DNA of 64,000 nt from Barnesiella merdipullorum (GTDB taxonomy: Bacteria > Bacteroidota > Bacteroidia > Bacteroidales > Barnesiellaceae), in NCBI GenBank assembly GCA_019116365.1, contig DXBT01000001.1:16532-80531 (forward strand), in the 5' to 3' direction. This document shows positions 55,933-64,000 of the stretch, one piece after another (within the stretch, counting starts at the first letter, position 1; each line of letters begins with the position of its first letter). The position numbers were made by a program, and so were the translations under genes. A model generated the notes under the pieces. That model was not told the DNA's origin and searched no databases. It saw only the letters and a list, made by a program, of their open reading frames with translations.

Positions 55933-56787
55933 TTAGGGTTTTATTTCCAAAACCGAGATAATGGGCAGGTGATCCGAAGCGTTCACACCGGTGATGACCA
56001 TGTGGGAAACGACCCGGAACCTGTCGTTGGGATAATAGGTGATGTAGTCCAACTCCCGATTGGGATTGTTCGACGGAATGGTAAATTTCGTCGGATCGGT
56101 GTTTGTGCGGGTAAACCCGGCAGCATCGAGAATAGCAATTGTCGAGTTGGAAGGCGTAGCGTTGAAATCACCGCCAAGTACAATGGGCCGCTTTATCGGC
56201 TCGAAGATATTTTCAAGAGCATAAGTGATTTGCAAGTCGCGTTCGCTTTGTATTGTAGAGAGGTGAGTAACGGCAAATGTAATGTCGGTACCACCGATGT
56301 TGATGATGGCCGTACCCACGGCATTATCGCTGGTCATGACCTGCCCCTCGATCTCATCGGGGAAAAGGTAGGTCTTGGTCTCCTTAAACGGTTTTTTCGA
56401 GAGCATGGCCAGGCCATACTCTCCGCTGCGATAGTCCATAATCCGGAAGAAATGGTAATAGGGATACTTGGCTCGCGCGGCTATCTCCTTAGCCTGGTCT
56501 ATCCCCAGGCTGCGGGTAGTGCAACTGTCGATCTCTTGAAGCAGAACGACGTCGGGCATCTTCGACTTGATAACATTGGCAATACCGTCAACATCGGGAA
56601 CGGTCTCTTCGCCGCTCACCCCATAATACGGAGCGCAATGCCGGGTATTATACGACATCACCGTCACCCGCTCGTTTCCCACCGGTCCACCGATGCCCCC
56701 GGGAACAGCGGGCTCGCCGCTGTTCTCCTTGGAGCAACTCGGTAACAGGAGTAGTAAATAAAACAATATGAATAAACTACGATACAT
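55933..56787 (-). CDS. Lipoprotein EEP-superfamily hydrolase 3
   Basis: A 284-residue EEP protein. I start at 56787, which opens a lipoprotein signal (MYRSLFILFYLLLLLPSCS); a longer frame would overlap susD. Motifs: VMSYNTRHC, VVLLQEIDSCTTRS, GEYGLAMLSKKP, VTHLSTIQSERD, LGGDFNATPSN, RELDYITYY and ASDHLPIISVL. All catalytic positions are intact. It directly follows susD by 26 bases, the place where surface glycan-binding lipoproteins or key surface enzymes usually lie, so it may act at the cell surface. Confidence 0.88.
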   Translation of the reverse strand: MYRSLFILFYLLLLLPSCSKENSGEPAVPGGIGGPVGNERVTVMSYNTRHCAPYYGVSGEETVPDVDGIANVIKSKMPDVVLLQEIDSCTTRSLGIDQAKEIAARAKYPYYHFFRIMDYRSGEYGLAMLSKKPFKETKTYLFPDEIEGQVMTSDNAVGTAIINIGGTDITFAVTHLSTIQSERDLQITYALENIFEPIKRPIVLGGDFNATPSNSTIAILDAAGFTRTNTDPTKFTIPSNNPNRELDYITYYPNDRFRVVSHMVITGVNASDHLPIISVLEIKP

Positions 56788-56813
56788 GACGTGAGTCTGT
56801 GAATAGTCGGTTA

Positions 56814-58541
56814 TTATTCGGGCCAACCGGGATTCTGTCCCAGCAGCGGATTCTTGATGCGCTCGGCATAAGGTACCGGCCACAGGTAGTGCACAGCCGG
56901 GTCGAAATAGCGGGGACCTCCCTCGGCACGCGATTTCTCGTAGATAATGTCGCCAAACTCATCGACTCCGGTATCGGGATAGGGATTGGCTCCCAGGTCG
57001 TTGATACAAACCCGTTCGCTCGGACCCGTGATGGCCCGGCCGAAGCGCAATTCGCCTTCACGCCAGCGCATCACGTCGGCATACCGCATACCATCGAGCA
57101 CCATCTCGATGCGACGCTCACGCTTGATTTCGGTCCAGAGGTCGAGGTTCCAAGCCTTCAACTCGTCCAGATTCATGCGGTGCATACCCACCCGGTCTCT
57201 CAGTTTGTTGATCGTATAGTCGATTTGATCCTGCGTGAGGGTCCCGTTCAGCTGATACATGGCCTCGGCATAGATAAGCAACACTTCGGGGTAGCGCAAC
57301 ACATTGAGGTTATCGTGCGACAGGTTGTAGTTACCGGCAATCTGCATATCGTTGTACTTTTTGAAGTAGAATCCGGTACGGGCATTGGCTCCGTTGTTAC
57401 CAGCCTGCAAGGAAAGGAAGCGAGGCAAGTTGAATATCTTGTTGGGTTTCTTGGTCTCGGCATCACCGTCATCCCCACCGGGCCACTCGTCGCCGGGGCA
57501 ATAGAGCGTCATATACATGCGGGGATCGCGATTCTTGAAATAATCGGCATAATGCTCCTCGGGGAAGGTGTACAGATCGGAGGTGACAATATCGGTACGC
57601 TTGTAATATTCCAGACCAGCCTTGGCCGGTTTACCATCGGTACACAAATAGGCATCGACCAGCGATTTGGAAGGATTGATGCGGATATAATCAACCGGGC
57701 AGCAGGTTTCGTTGGAAACGTTATGGGTACGCACGTCGGGTACATAGACACTGTAAATCATCGACTCGGTATTATCGGGGTTGATTTCGGTATCACCCTC
57801 GGGCTGATATACCATGCCATAGTCGTACAGCTTGTAAGGACTGTTGTCGATAATCTCTTTGGAGAGCGATGCAGCCAACTCATAACGTCCGTTTTGCAAG
57901 GCAATGCGAGCCTGCATGGCCAAAGCGCCCCAGCGGTCGATACGACCTACATTCGCACCCAACTGACGTTCACGGGGCAGTTTCGACGCCGCCCATGTCA
58001 AATCATCCATCAGATGGTCTATCACTACATCGCGGTTGTCACGGGGCACATAGGCCTCCTCGGCAGTGATGACGTGGTCGATCCAGGGCACATCGCCCCA
58101 GAAGGTGGTCAACAGGAAGTAGAGATAGGACCTGATAACCTTTACCTCGGCAGCATAGACATCTTTGACATCCTGATCGACCTCAGCGCGGTTGTAGTTA
58201 TCGAGAAAATTGTTGCAGACAAAGATATATCCATAGGCCTGTTCCCAATAGGTAGTAAAGGGGAAACCGTCGGTATAGGCGTGTTTACCGCCCGACACCT
58301 TGCTCAATCCGCTTGTGATGTTACCCCACATGCAGGTCTCGGCACAACACTCGCTCCAGTTGATGATAAAGTCTTTGAAAAACGCTTCGTAGCAGGGATA
58401 CAACGCGGCCCGCAGCTGTTCCTCGTTTTTCCAATAGGTCTCATTGGTGATTGAATCCTGTGGATAGCGATCCAAAAAGTCGGAGCAGGAAGTCGACAAC
58501 AACACGACTACTGCCAGTATATATTTATATATCTTTTTCAT
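56814..58541 (-). CDS. susD: SusD/RagB family glycan-binding outer-membrane lipoprotein
   Basis: A 575-residue surface lipoprotein that closes over the SusC pore as a lid. The signal ends in STSCSDFLDR (Cys at about residue 19). The N-terminal SusD-like domain shows NETYWKNEEQLRAALYPCYEAF and the tetratricopeptide-like region. The C-terminal RagB part holds YPEVLLIYAEAM, AINxLR-like INKLRDRVGM and RERRIEMVLDGMRYADVMRW, all diagnostic. It follows susC by 13 bases. The ligand cannot be derived from sequence. Confidence 0.95.
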   Translation of the reverse strand: MKKIYKYILAVVVLLSTSCSDFLDRYPQDSITNETYWKNEEQLRAALYPCYEAFFKDFIINWSECCAETCMWGNITSGLSKVSGGKHAYTDGFPFTTYWEQAYGYIFVCNNFLDNYNRAEVDQDVKDVYAAEVKVIRSYLYFLLTTFWGDVPWIDHVITAEEAYVPRDNRDVVIDHLMDDLTWAASKLPRERQLGANVGRIDRWGALAMQARIALQNGRYELAASLSKEIIDNSPYKLYDYGMVYQPEGDTEINPDNTESMIYSVYVPDVRTHNVSNETCCPVDYIRINPSKSLVDAYLCTDGKPAKAGLEYYKRTDIVTSDLYTFPEEHYADYFKNRDPRMYMTLYCPGDEWPGGDDGDAETKKPNKIFNLPRFLSLQAGNNGANARTGFYFKKYNDMQIAGNYNLSHDNLNVLRYPEVLLIYAEAMYQLNGTLTQDQIDYTINKLRDRVGMHRMNLDELKAWNLDLWTEIKRERRIEMVLDGMRYADVMRWREGELRFGRAITGPSERVCINDLGANPYPDTGVDEFGDIIYEKSRAEGGPRYFDPAVHYLWPVPYAERIKNPLLGQNPGWPE

Positions 58542-58554
58542 AATATATTTATTT

Positions 58555-61500
58555 TTAGAATGTTGCTGTTAATCCAAATATAACGGTCTTAACCTGGGGA
58601 TAGGCATCGCCCGAACTGGTTCTCACCTCGGGATCGTAGGCCCCGAAATAGTTGGAGAAGGTGAGCAGATTATCGGCCGAAACATATACTCTCACGTGTT
58701 CGAGCTTACACGGATTCAGCCACTTCTTGGGCAGGCTGTAACCCAACTGAACATTTTTCAGACGCAGATACGATGCATCCTCCAACCAATAGTCACTGAA
58801 AAGCAGGTTGTGTGTCTGCGATTGGTACATACGCGGATATGTAGCTTCGGGATTGGAGGGAGTCCAACGGTCCAGATGTTCTACCTTGGGTACCGAGTAA
58901 TCGTTGATAAAGCAGTGACGAGCCTCGTCCGAAAGGTAACCGTTCACCTGGCCGATACCTTGCAGATAGAAACTGAAATCGAATCCTTTCCACTCCACCG
59001 AACCTTTCAGCGAGAAGGCATAGTGCGGATCTTTGTCGCCGAATACCACCTTGTCGTTATCGTCGATTACACCGTCGGGAACCCCATTGGGACCACTGAT
59101 GTCGCGATACTTAATATCACCAGGTTGAGTGATGGCCTCAGCAGCCTTGGGTATGGCAAATTTGGGATTGATATAACGGCCATCACTGTCAACACCGCCA
59201 AAGTCATCGATTTGAGCCAGACCATCGGTGAGGTATCCGTAGTAGGCGTCAATAGGATCACCCTCGCGACGGATATAATTGCCCAACGAAGGTTCGCTGG
59301 CACCCAAATCGATAATCTTGTTACGCGAGTCGGAGAGGTTGAAGGCCACGCTATACTTCACCTGATCGATGCGATCGCGCCATTGAATCCACCATTCCCA
59401 ACCTTTATTCTCGATTTCGCCCATATTCTCAAACGGCAGGTTGGCCGAACCAGAGATACCTACCAGCGTAGGATAGATGGGCTGAACCAGAGCGTCGATG
59501 TTGTTCTTTTTGTACCAGTCGAATGTGGTCGATAAGCGGTTTTCAAAGAACGAAAGGTCGATACCCACATTCAACATGCGAATGGTTTCCCACTTGATAT
59601 TCTTGTTACCCAGCTTGGTCTGCTGGAAACCCACGTTGTTCGTTCCACCGATAGGATAGGTTTTGTCAACTCGCTCGATAGGAGTCAAATAGGGATAATA
59701 GTTGCTGCTGATATTCTGGTTTCCCAGCTCACCCCACGAAGCACGAATCTTACCGCCGGTAAGTACCGATTGAGCCCACTCGAAGAAATTTTCCCGGGCA
59801 AAGTTCCAACCAGCCGAGAAAGAGGGGAAGTAACCCCAACGGTTCTCTTTGGCAAAACGCGAGGTTCCATCGATACGGAGGTTGGCCTCGAACAGATATT
59901 TGTTGTCATAGGCGTAGTTGACACGACCGAAATAGGAGCGTAAAGCCCACGATTGTTTGGTACCGCCATTGGTAATGTCCTCGGTACCGGCATCAAGTAC
60001 ATAGATGCCATCGAGCAAAATATTCTTACGGCTCGCCGTGAGCGTACTACGGTCTTCCCACTCCTGCGAAAAACCCAGCAAAGCCGATACCTCGTGTTTC
60101 TGAGCGAAAGTCTGGTTGTATTTCAAGGTAGCCTGAACCGTTTGTGTCAGGTAGTTGTACTGACTTTGCGACACGTAGTTCCTCAAATTCTCGTTACCGC
60201 TGCTGGGAGTGCCGTCCTGATAGTACTGATACATGGCCGGGTTATACTCGTTAGTCTCCCGCGAATAATAGTTGGCGGCATATTGGCCAGTCAGATGCAA
60301 CTGGTCGATGATGCGAATGTCGGCCCCCACGATACCATTGAAGGTACGGGTCTGGCGCTTCTCGGTACCCGAGTTATAGGCCACATCGACCGGGTTCCGC
60401 ACCATACCGAACGAATACCACTCGGTGTCACTCCAGGTTCCGTCGGCGTTCTCCTGCTGCCATTTGACCGGCAACAGCGGCGAGATGCGTTGTGCCAGAC
60501 GGAACACACCCGATGTGCCACTATATCCGGCTTCACTGCGGAAGAAGTCAACGTAGCTCATGTTTCCCGTAATTTTGATGCGGTCGAAGACCTCGGTATT
60601 GACCGACATGCGGGCGTTATGACGGTGAGAGTTGAAGGCATCGCCTACCACAAGACCCTCTTGATTCAAATAGCCATACGAAATGAAATAGCCGCTCTTG
60701 GCCGTTCCGCCCCGAATACTCAGATTGTGATTGGTCTGAAAGGCACTCTTCTTGTACACCTCATCAATCCAGTCGGTATTGGAATAGTCGTTGGGATAAC
60801 GACCCGAATCATATTTCTCAAAAGCCGTCTGATCATAGGGAGCCGAGAATCCGGCAGCCACCATGGCCTCGTTCGACAACGTCATATAGTCACGACCGTT
60901 GACCAATCGGGGCAAGCGTGTAGGGCTCTGCCAACCTGCATATCCCGAATAGGTGAGTTTGGCCTTTTCGTTCACACCACTCTTGGTCGTTACCAAGATT
61001 ACACCATTGGCGGCCCGGGCACCGTAGATAGAAGCCGATGCGGCGTCTTTCAGTACCGAGATACTTTCGATGTCGCCCGGATTGAGCAGGTCGAGGTCAC
61101 CCCCAGCCACACCGTCGATGAGAATAAGCGGCGAGGTCTCGCTGTTGATGGTACTCACGCCTCGAATCACGATAGAGGTGGCAGCTCCCGGCTGTCCCGA
61201 GGCGTGGGTCACCGATACACCCGGCAACTCGCCCTGCAAGGCGGCTGCGGCACTGGTTACTGGACGACTTTCGAGTTCGTCACCTTTGATCATCGACACG
61301 GCGCCGGTTACGTTGATTTTCTTCTGTACACCATAACCCACAACAACCACATCGTTGAGCGAGACCGAACTTTCGGCCATGGACACATCGATGGTTCCCG
61401 CCTTCTGCACGGTTTGCTTTTCGTCTTTATATCCTACATAGGAAAACTTCAAGGTACTGCCCTCGGGTACATTGATGGCATATTTGCCATCGACATCGGT

Positions 61501-61968
61501 TGAGGTTCCCTTTGTCAAGCCCTCGACAATAACCGAGGCTCCTATGATAGGTTCTCCGGTCAGACGATCGACTACGGTACCGTTGACCGACAGACCCTTT
61601 TTACTTGTACTGGTCGTACTCTTTCCGGTACTCCCCTGTTGTTTGTCACGATTGTAAAGAAGGACACTGTTGTCCAAGAAGCGAAAACCAATATTGGTTC
61701 CTTCAAAAAGTTGAGTCAGCGCCGCCTGCAAACTTACATTGTTGACCTTCAAGGAAACAGGTTTGTCGGGATCGACAAATTCCTTGCTATATGCCACATT
61801 AACAGACGCTTGTTCTTTAATTTGCTCCATCGCCTGCTTTAATGTAACATGCTGTATGTTCAACGTTACTTTCTGTTGCTGAGCGAATGCAACCCATGGA
61901 AAAGCAAGACAAAGCCCTCCCACCATACACCACTTGCGGATGTATGGAAAAATGTATTTTTCCAGCAT
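58555..61968 (-). CDS. susC: SusC-type TonB-dependent transporter with STN signalling domain
   Basis: Outer-membrane transporter of 1137 residues. The N-terminal signal sequence (about 1-30) is followed by an STN domain (about 32-105, VTLNIQHVTLKQAMEQI) that signals to the FecR-type anti-sigma factor. Then come a carboxypeptidase-regulatory-like domain (about 130-205, VNGTVVDRLTGEPIIGASV), the plug with VVVGYGVQKKINVTGAVS (from about 213), IRGVSTIN and LIDGVAGGDLDLLNPGDIESI, and the barrel to the C-terminal aromatic F. It lies 36 bases after the FecR gene. It most likely imports oligomers made by the locus enzymes. Confidence 0.96.
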   Translation of the reverse strand: MLEKYIFPYIRKWCMVGGLCLAFPWVAFAQQQKVTLNIQHVTLKQAMEQIKEQASVNVAYSKEFVDPDKPVSLKVNNVSLQAALTQLFEGTNIGFRFLDNSVLLYNRDKQQGSTGKSTTSTSKKGLSVNGTVVDRLTGEPIIGASVIVEGLTKGTSTDVDGKYAINVPEGSTLKFSYVGYKDEKQTVQKAGTIDVSMAESSVSLNDVVVVGYGVQKKINVTGAVSMIKGDELESRPVTSAAAALQGELPGVSVTHASGQPGAATSIVIRGVSTINSETSPLILIDGVAGGDLDLLNPGDIESISVLKDAASASIYGARAANGVILVTTKSGVNEKAKLTYSGYAGWQSPTRLPRLVNGRDYMTLSNEAMVAAGFSAPYDQTAFEKYDSGRYPNDYSNTDWIDEVYKKSAFQTNHNLSIRGGTAKSGYFISYGYLNQEGLVVGDAFNSHRHNARMSVNTEVFDRIKITGNMSYVDFFRSEAGYSGTSGVFRLAQRISPLLPVKWQQENADGTWSDTEWYSFGMVRNPVDVAYNSGTEKRQTRTFNGIVGADIRIIDQLHLTGQYAANYYSRETNEYNPAMYQYYQDGTPSSGNENLRNYVSQSQYNYLTQTVQATLKYNQTFAQKHEVSALLGFSQEWEDRSTLTASRKNILLDGIYVLDAGTEDITNGGTKQSWALRSYFGRVNYAYDNKYLFEANLRIDGTSRFAKENRWGYFPSFSAGWNFARENFFEWAQSVLTGGKIRASWGELGNQNISSNYYPYLTPIERVDKTYPIGGTNNVGFQQTKLGNKNIKWETIRMLNVGIDLSFFENRLSTTFDWYKKNNIDALVQPIYPTLVGISGSANLPFENMGEIENKGWEWWIQWRDRIDQVKYSVAFNLSDSRNKIIDLGASEPSLGNYIRREGDPIDAYYGYLTDGLAQIDDFGGVDSDGRYINPKFAIPKAAEAITQPGDIKYRDISGPNGVPDGVIDDNDKVVFGDKDPHYAFSLKGSVEWKGFDFSFYLQGIGQVNGYLSDEARHCFINDYSVPKVEHLDRWTPSNPEATYPRMYQSQTHNLLFSDYWLEDASYLRLKNVQLGYSLPKKWLNPCKLEHVRVYVSADNLLTFSNYFGAYDPEVRTSSGDAYPQVKTVIFGLTATF

Positions 61969-62004
61969 AAATTGTGAGTGTTTATTATATTATTAGACTA
62001 CAAG

Positions 62005-62946
62005 TTATTTCTCTTTCACTGCATAAACATTCTCCGATATTTCATTAAATTTTATGGGGGTAATGGCGGACATCATTTCAAGGATACCTGACAGGTTGTT
62101 AAGCTTGCAGGTGAAATTATAGGTGAAGGTATTTATTTGCTTGCTCTGCACATCGAAGGTAACATCGAATTGTCGCGACAGCGTGGTCAAGACCTCGCTC
62201 AAAGGCGCATTCCTAAATACCAATTTATTATCTTTCCAGTCCGAAGCCTCTTGATAATATTCGTCTCGCATGATCTTGCAAATATTGTTTCCTTTCTCAT
62301 AGACAGCTGTCTGGCCGGGTTCCATCTGATACGAACCCATCTTTTCGGCATAGGGGTAACTAATCACGATACCACCCTCATTCAGCGTTGTGGTCACCAC
62401 CGAATCGGTAGGATAGACCGACACGTTGAACTGGGTTCCCGTCACCCGGATATTCATCTCGTCGGCCTGCACCATGAAAGGCTTCGACACATCTTTCTTT
62501 ACCTCGAAATAAGCCTCACCCACCAACGTTACCTCGCGTTTATCGCGGGCAAACTTTTCGGGATAGACCAGTTTTGAGTCGGCATTCAGCCACACTCTCG
62601 TACCATCTTCGAGCAGAACGACCAACCGTTCACCTCGTAAGGCACATATTTCCTTGTATTCAGGCTCGGAAAAATCAAAACTTTGGTATGCCCAATACCC
62701 CACATTCAACAAAACCAAAGCAATGGCACAAGCCCACTTACAGATAGTTCCTATGTTGCGTCGCTCGTTTCGCCGAATATCCTCCAACAAATTTTCATAG
62801 ACACCAAACTTGTCGAAATCGGGAACTTCACGACCTCCCATCGGCAAAGATTCGGCATCCATCAGCCGCTCTATATCCTTGTCGATGTGATCCGAGATAT
62901 AATTCAATATCTCACTATCGGTTTGATGTCGTTTTCCAAGACGCAT
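62005..62946 (-). CDS. FecR-family anti-sigma factor
   Basis: Inner-membrane regulator of 313 residues. A cytoplasmic N-terminal part (1-83) is expected to hold the ECF sigma factor. One membrane helix lies at about 85-102. The periplasmic FecR domain (about 110-210) shows LEDGTRVWLNADSKLVYP, REVTLVGEAYFEV and VTGTQFNVSVY, and the C-terminal DUF4974 domain (240-313) starts FRNAPLSEVLTTLSRQF. In the usual model, ligand-loaded SusC touches the FecR C-terminus through its STN domain and frees the sigma factor. Confidence 0.94.
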   Translation of the reverse strand: MRLGKRHQTDSEILNYISDHIDKDIERLMDAESLPMGGREVPDFDKFGVYENLLEDIRRNERRNIGTICKWACAIALVLLNVGYWAYQSFDFSEPEYKEICALRGERLVVLLEDGTRVWLNADSKLVYPEKFARDKREVTLVGEAYFEVKKDVSKPFMVQADEMNIRVTGTQFNVSVYPTDSVVTTTLNEGGIVISYPYAEKMGSYQMEPGQTAVYEKGNNICKIMRDEYYQEASDWKDNKLVFRNAPLSEVLTTLSRQFDVTFDVQSKQINTFTYNFTCKLNNLSGILEMMSAITPIKFNEISENVYAVKEK

Positions 62947-63032
62947 AATTCATAGCCTTTCATTAGTAATACACATCGAACGTGTAAAAGTATTATAGAA
63001 AAAATGGATTTTTTCAATTATTTTTTGTTATC

Positions 63033-63584
63033 TCACAATAACAACGAGATAGCACATTGACGAATGAGTTCTTTGATCTGTTTCAGTGACTGGCTGTATT
63101 GAAACTTGACGGTATTGACAGACAGATGCAACTTATCGGCAATCTCCTGATTGGAATACTGCCCCGAAATTTTCAGTGAAAAGATTTTCCTGCGCTGAGG
63201 CGATAACCGATCGATTGCCCGACGAATCATGTCCAGCTGCTCGCGATCAATTTCGTCATCGACCTGATCGTCGTCGATTCTCTCCAACAACTCCAAGCAA
63301 TCGTCCAGCACGAAAATGTTGTTTTTAGAATCGCGCAGGATATTCAAAATGTCATTCTTCAGCACCGTAAACAAAAAGTGATTCAGCGGCCGCCTTTCAT
63401 CGAGATAGTCGCGCTTGGTCCAAATCTTCATAAAAAGATTTTGCACGGCATCTTCGGCCAATTCTTTATTACACAGATATTTGAATGCAAGCCGATAAGC
63501 CTGATCCGAATAGGTGTTGTAAAGAATGGTAAAAGCCAGTTGATTGCCTTGTTTTAACTGTATCGTTAAAGCGACGTCGTCCAT
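63033..63584 (-). CDS. ECF RNA polymerase sigma factor of the SusC locus
   Basis: A 183-residue sigma-70-family factor. Region 2 covers about 15-80 (AFTILYNTYSDQAYRLAFKYL, EDAVQNLFMKIWTKRD). Region 4 covers about 125-180 (LSPQRRKIFSLKISGQYSNQEIADKLHLSVNTVKF). It is followed by its cognate FecR gene after 86 bases and belongs to the Bacteroidota group controlling SusC/SusD loci. The run of genes behind it shows what it is likely to regulate. Confidence 0.94.
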   Translation of the reverse strand: MDDVALTIQLKQGNQLAFTILYNTYSDQAYRLAFKYLCNKELAEDAVQNLFMKIWTKRDYLDERRPLNHFLFTVLKNDILNILRDSKNNIFVLDDCLELLERIDDDQVDDEIDREQLDMIRRAIDRLSPQRRKIFSLKISGQYSNQEIADKLHLSVNTVKFQYSQSLKQIKELIRQCAISLLL

Positions 63585-63697
63585 TTTTATCGATTAAGAA
63601 AATCCTAGCACGGTGCAATATTCAAAAAAAATCATGAATCCACAAAAAAAAATCGATGAATTTAGAACTACAAATTTGAGTTTAATCTCAACTTGAG
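63585..63697. other. AT-rich region upstream of the sigma gene
   Basis: It must hold the sigma gene promoter on the minus strand. I see long A/T tracts and short TTGAG/CTCAA repeats but no clear TAnnTTTG box, consistent with control by another sigma factor or a weak promoter. Confidence 0.4.
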
Positions 63698-63732
63698 AAA
63701 AAAAATGGGCTGCAACCTGTTGGTTGCAGCCC
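63698..63732 (-). terminator. Minus-strand terminator near the window edge
   Basis: A perfect 11-bp stem GGGCTGCAACC / GGTTGCAGCCC with a TGTT loop and an eight-A run on its left (U-tract in minus-strand RNA). No minus-strand gene that would use it is visible in the window. Confidence 0.7.
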
Positions 63733-63738
63733 TTCGAT

Positions 63739-63761
63739 CTTGTACCCAGACCCGGTACAAG
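63739..63761. repeat. Inverted repeat next to the edge terminator
   Basis: CTTGTACC / GGTACAAG, eight perfect base pairs with a seven-base loop (CAGACCC), only six bases from the terminator stem. Function unknown. Confidence 0.5.
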
Positions 63762-63870
63762 GCATAGAAATCATAGGAAAATAAAAGGATTTATCTTCCT
63801 TATTATCAATTATTTGCATCTTTCTTATTTTCTCTATTTTTGCCATATTTTGCCCATTTTTCGTCATTAA

Positions 63871-63890
63871 GTACACTTTTAGTACACTTT
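63871..63890. repeat. Tandem GTACACTTT repeat
   Basis: GTACACTTT occurs at 63871 and again at 63882, one helical turn (11 bases) apart, and the second copy runs into the -33 box of the promoter. This is a plausible activator or repressor binding site. Confidence 0.5.
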
Positions 63891-63917
63891 GAAATTCCAT
63901 TTTCTTTTGTACCTTTG
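63888..63917 (+). promoter_or_regulatory. Consensus promoter reading out of the window
   Basis: TTTG (63888-63891), 18 bases, TACCTTTG (63910-63917), both boxes perfect. No start codon with a sizeable frame follows before base 64000, so it drives a gene beyond the right edge. Confidence 0.65.
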
Positions 63918-64000
63918 CAATATCGGAAAACAAAAGAAAATCAATCATTTAGTGTAATCACCCGGTTACGGTACCTAAATCGGGATAAAACCTCTAAACA

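Noticed and set aside
63739..63761. The CTTGTACC/GGTACAAG hairpin as the T arm of a broken tRNA (an attachment site)
   Set aside because: The loop is CAGACCC or GGGTCTG rather than a TTC-type T loop and the stem is eight rather than five pairs.
63688..63948. An 86-codon minus-strand frame at the right edge
   Set aside because: Its last 30 codons run through two hairpins and an A-tract, it overlaps the outward promoter, and the protein shows no recognisable pattern.

Overview
The window is chromosomal DNA of a gut-type Bacteroidota of the order Bacteroidales. The evidence is a SusC/SusD pair with an ECF sigma/FecR switch, a long-form IspG with an insert domain, -7 elements of the TAnnTTTG type upstream of many genes, few Shine-Dalgarno sequences, and C-terminal domains resembling type IX secretion sorting domains. 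The moderately high GC would suit a Barnesiella-like genome, but the genus is a guess.

Left part (1-41.3 kb) is mostly housekeeping. It opens with the 3' part of pnp. A tight rpoN / PAP2-like membrane protein / purE / ispG / MATE series follows, converging on an Lrp/AsnC regulator. A TetR gene with a near-perfect operator leads a TolC-like / HlyD-like / ATPase / ATPase / permease / permease efflux operon (8.86-15.7 kb). Then come two FKBP isomerases, an acyltransferase overlapping a zinc-less sirtuin, a Na/Pi cotransporter, a nucleoside kinase with threonyl-tRNA-synthetase-like N-terminal domains, a polyprenyl diphosphate synthase, polA, mfd, an MscS-type channel, a DUF187 glycosidase-like protein, ychF, an S41 protease with a PfkB kinase, tRNA-Asn, corA, a HAD phosphatase and an EamA transporter. 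Most convergent gene pairs are separated by long, near-perfect hairpin terminators.

Right part (41.4-63.6 kb) is accessory carbohydrate metabolism. An esterase precedes two back-to-back minus-strand units. The upstream unit runs ECF sigma, FecR anti-sigma, SusC with an STN signalling domain, SusD, two EEP-superfamily phosphodiesterase/nuclease-like proteins, a GH127-type glycosidase, a third EEP protein and a beta-helix protein. It ends at an 18-bp hairpin with a U-tract. The downstream unit encodes a GH89 alpha-N-acetylglucosaminidase, glycerate kinase, a GntP permease, a membrane acetyltransferase resembling human HGSNAT, and a second GH89.

Together the two units look like one locus for a glycan or glycolipid with alpha-linked glucosamine/GlcNAc and probably phosphodiester bonds. 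The pairing of HGSNAT-like and NAGLU-like enzymes mirrors two successive steps of lysosomal heparan sulfate breakdown. The three EEP proteins and GH127 point beyond heparan, for example to inositol-phosphate glycolipids. This is the best candidate for an undescribed system here. The last 400 bases hold hairpins and a strong outward promoter for a gene beyond the window.
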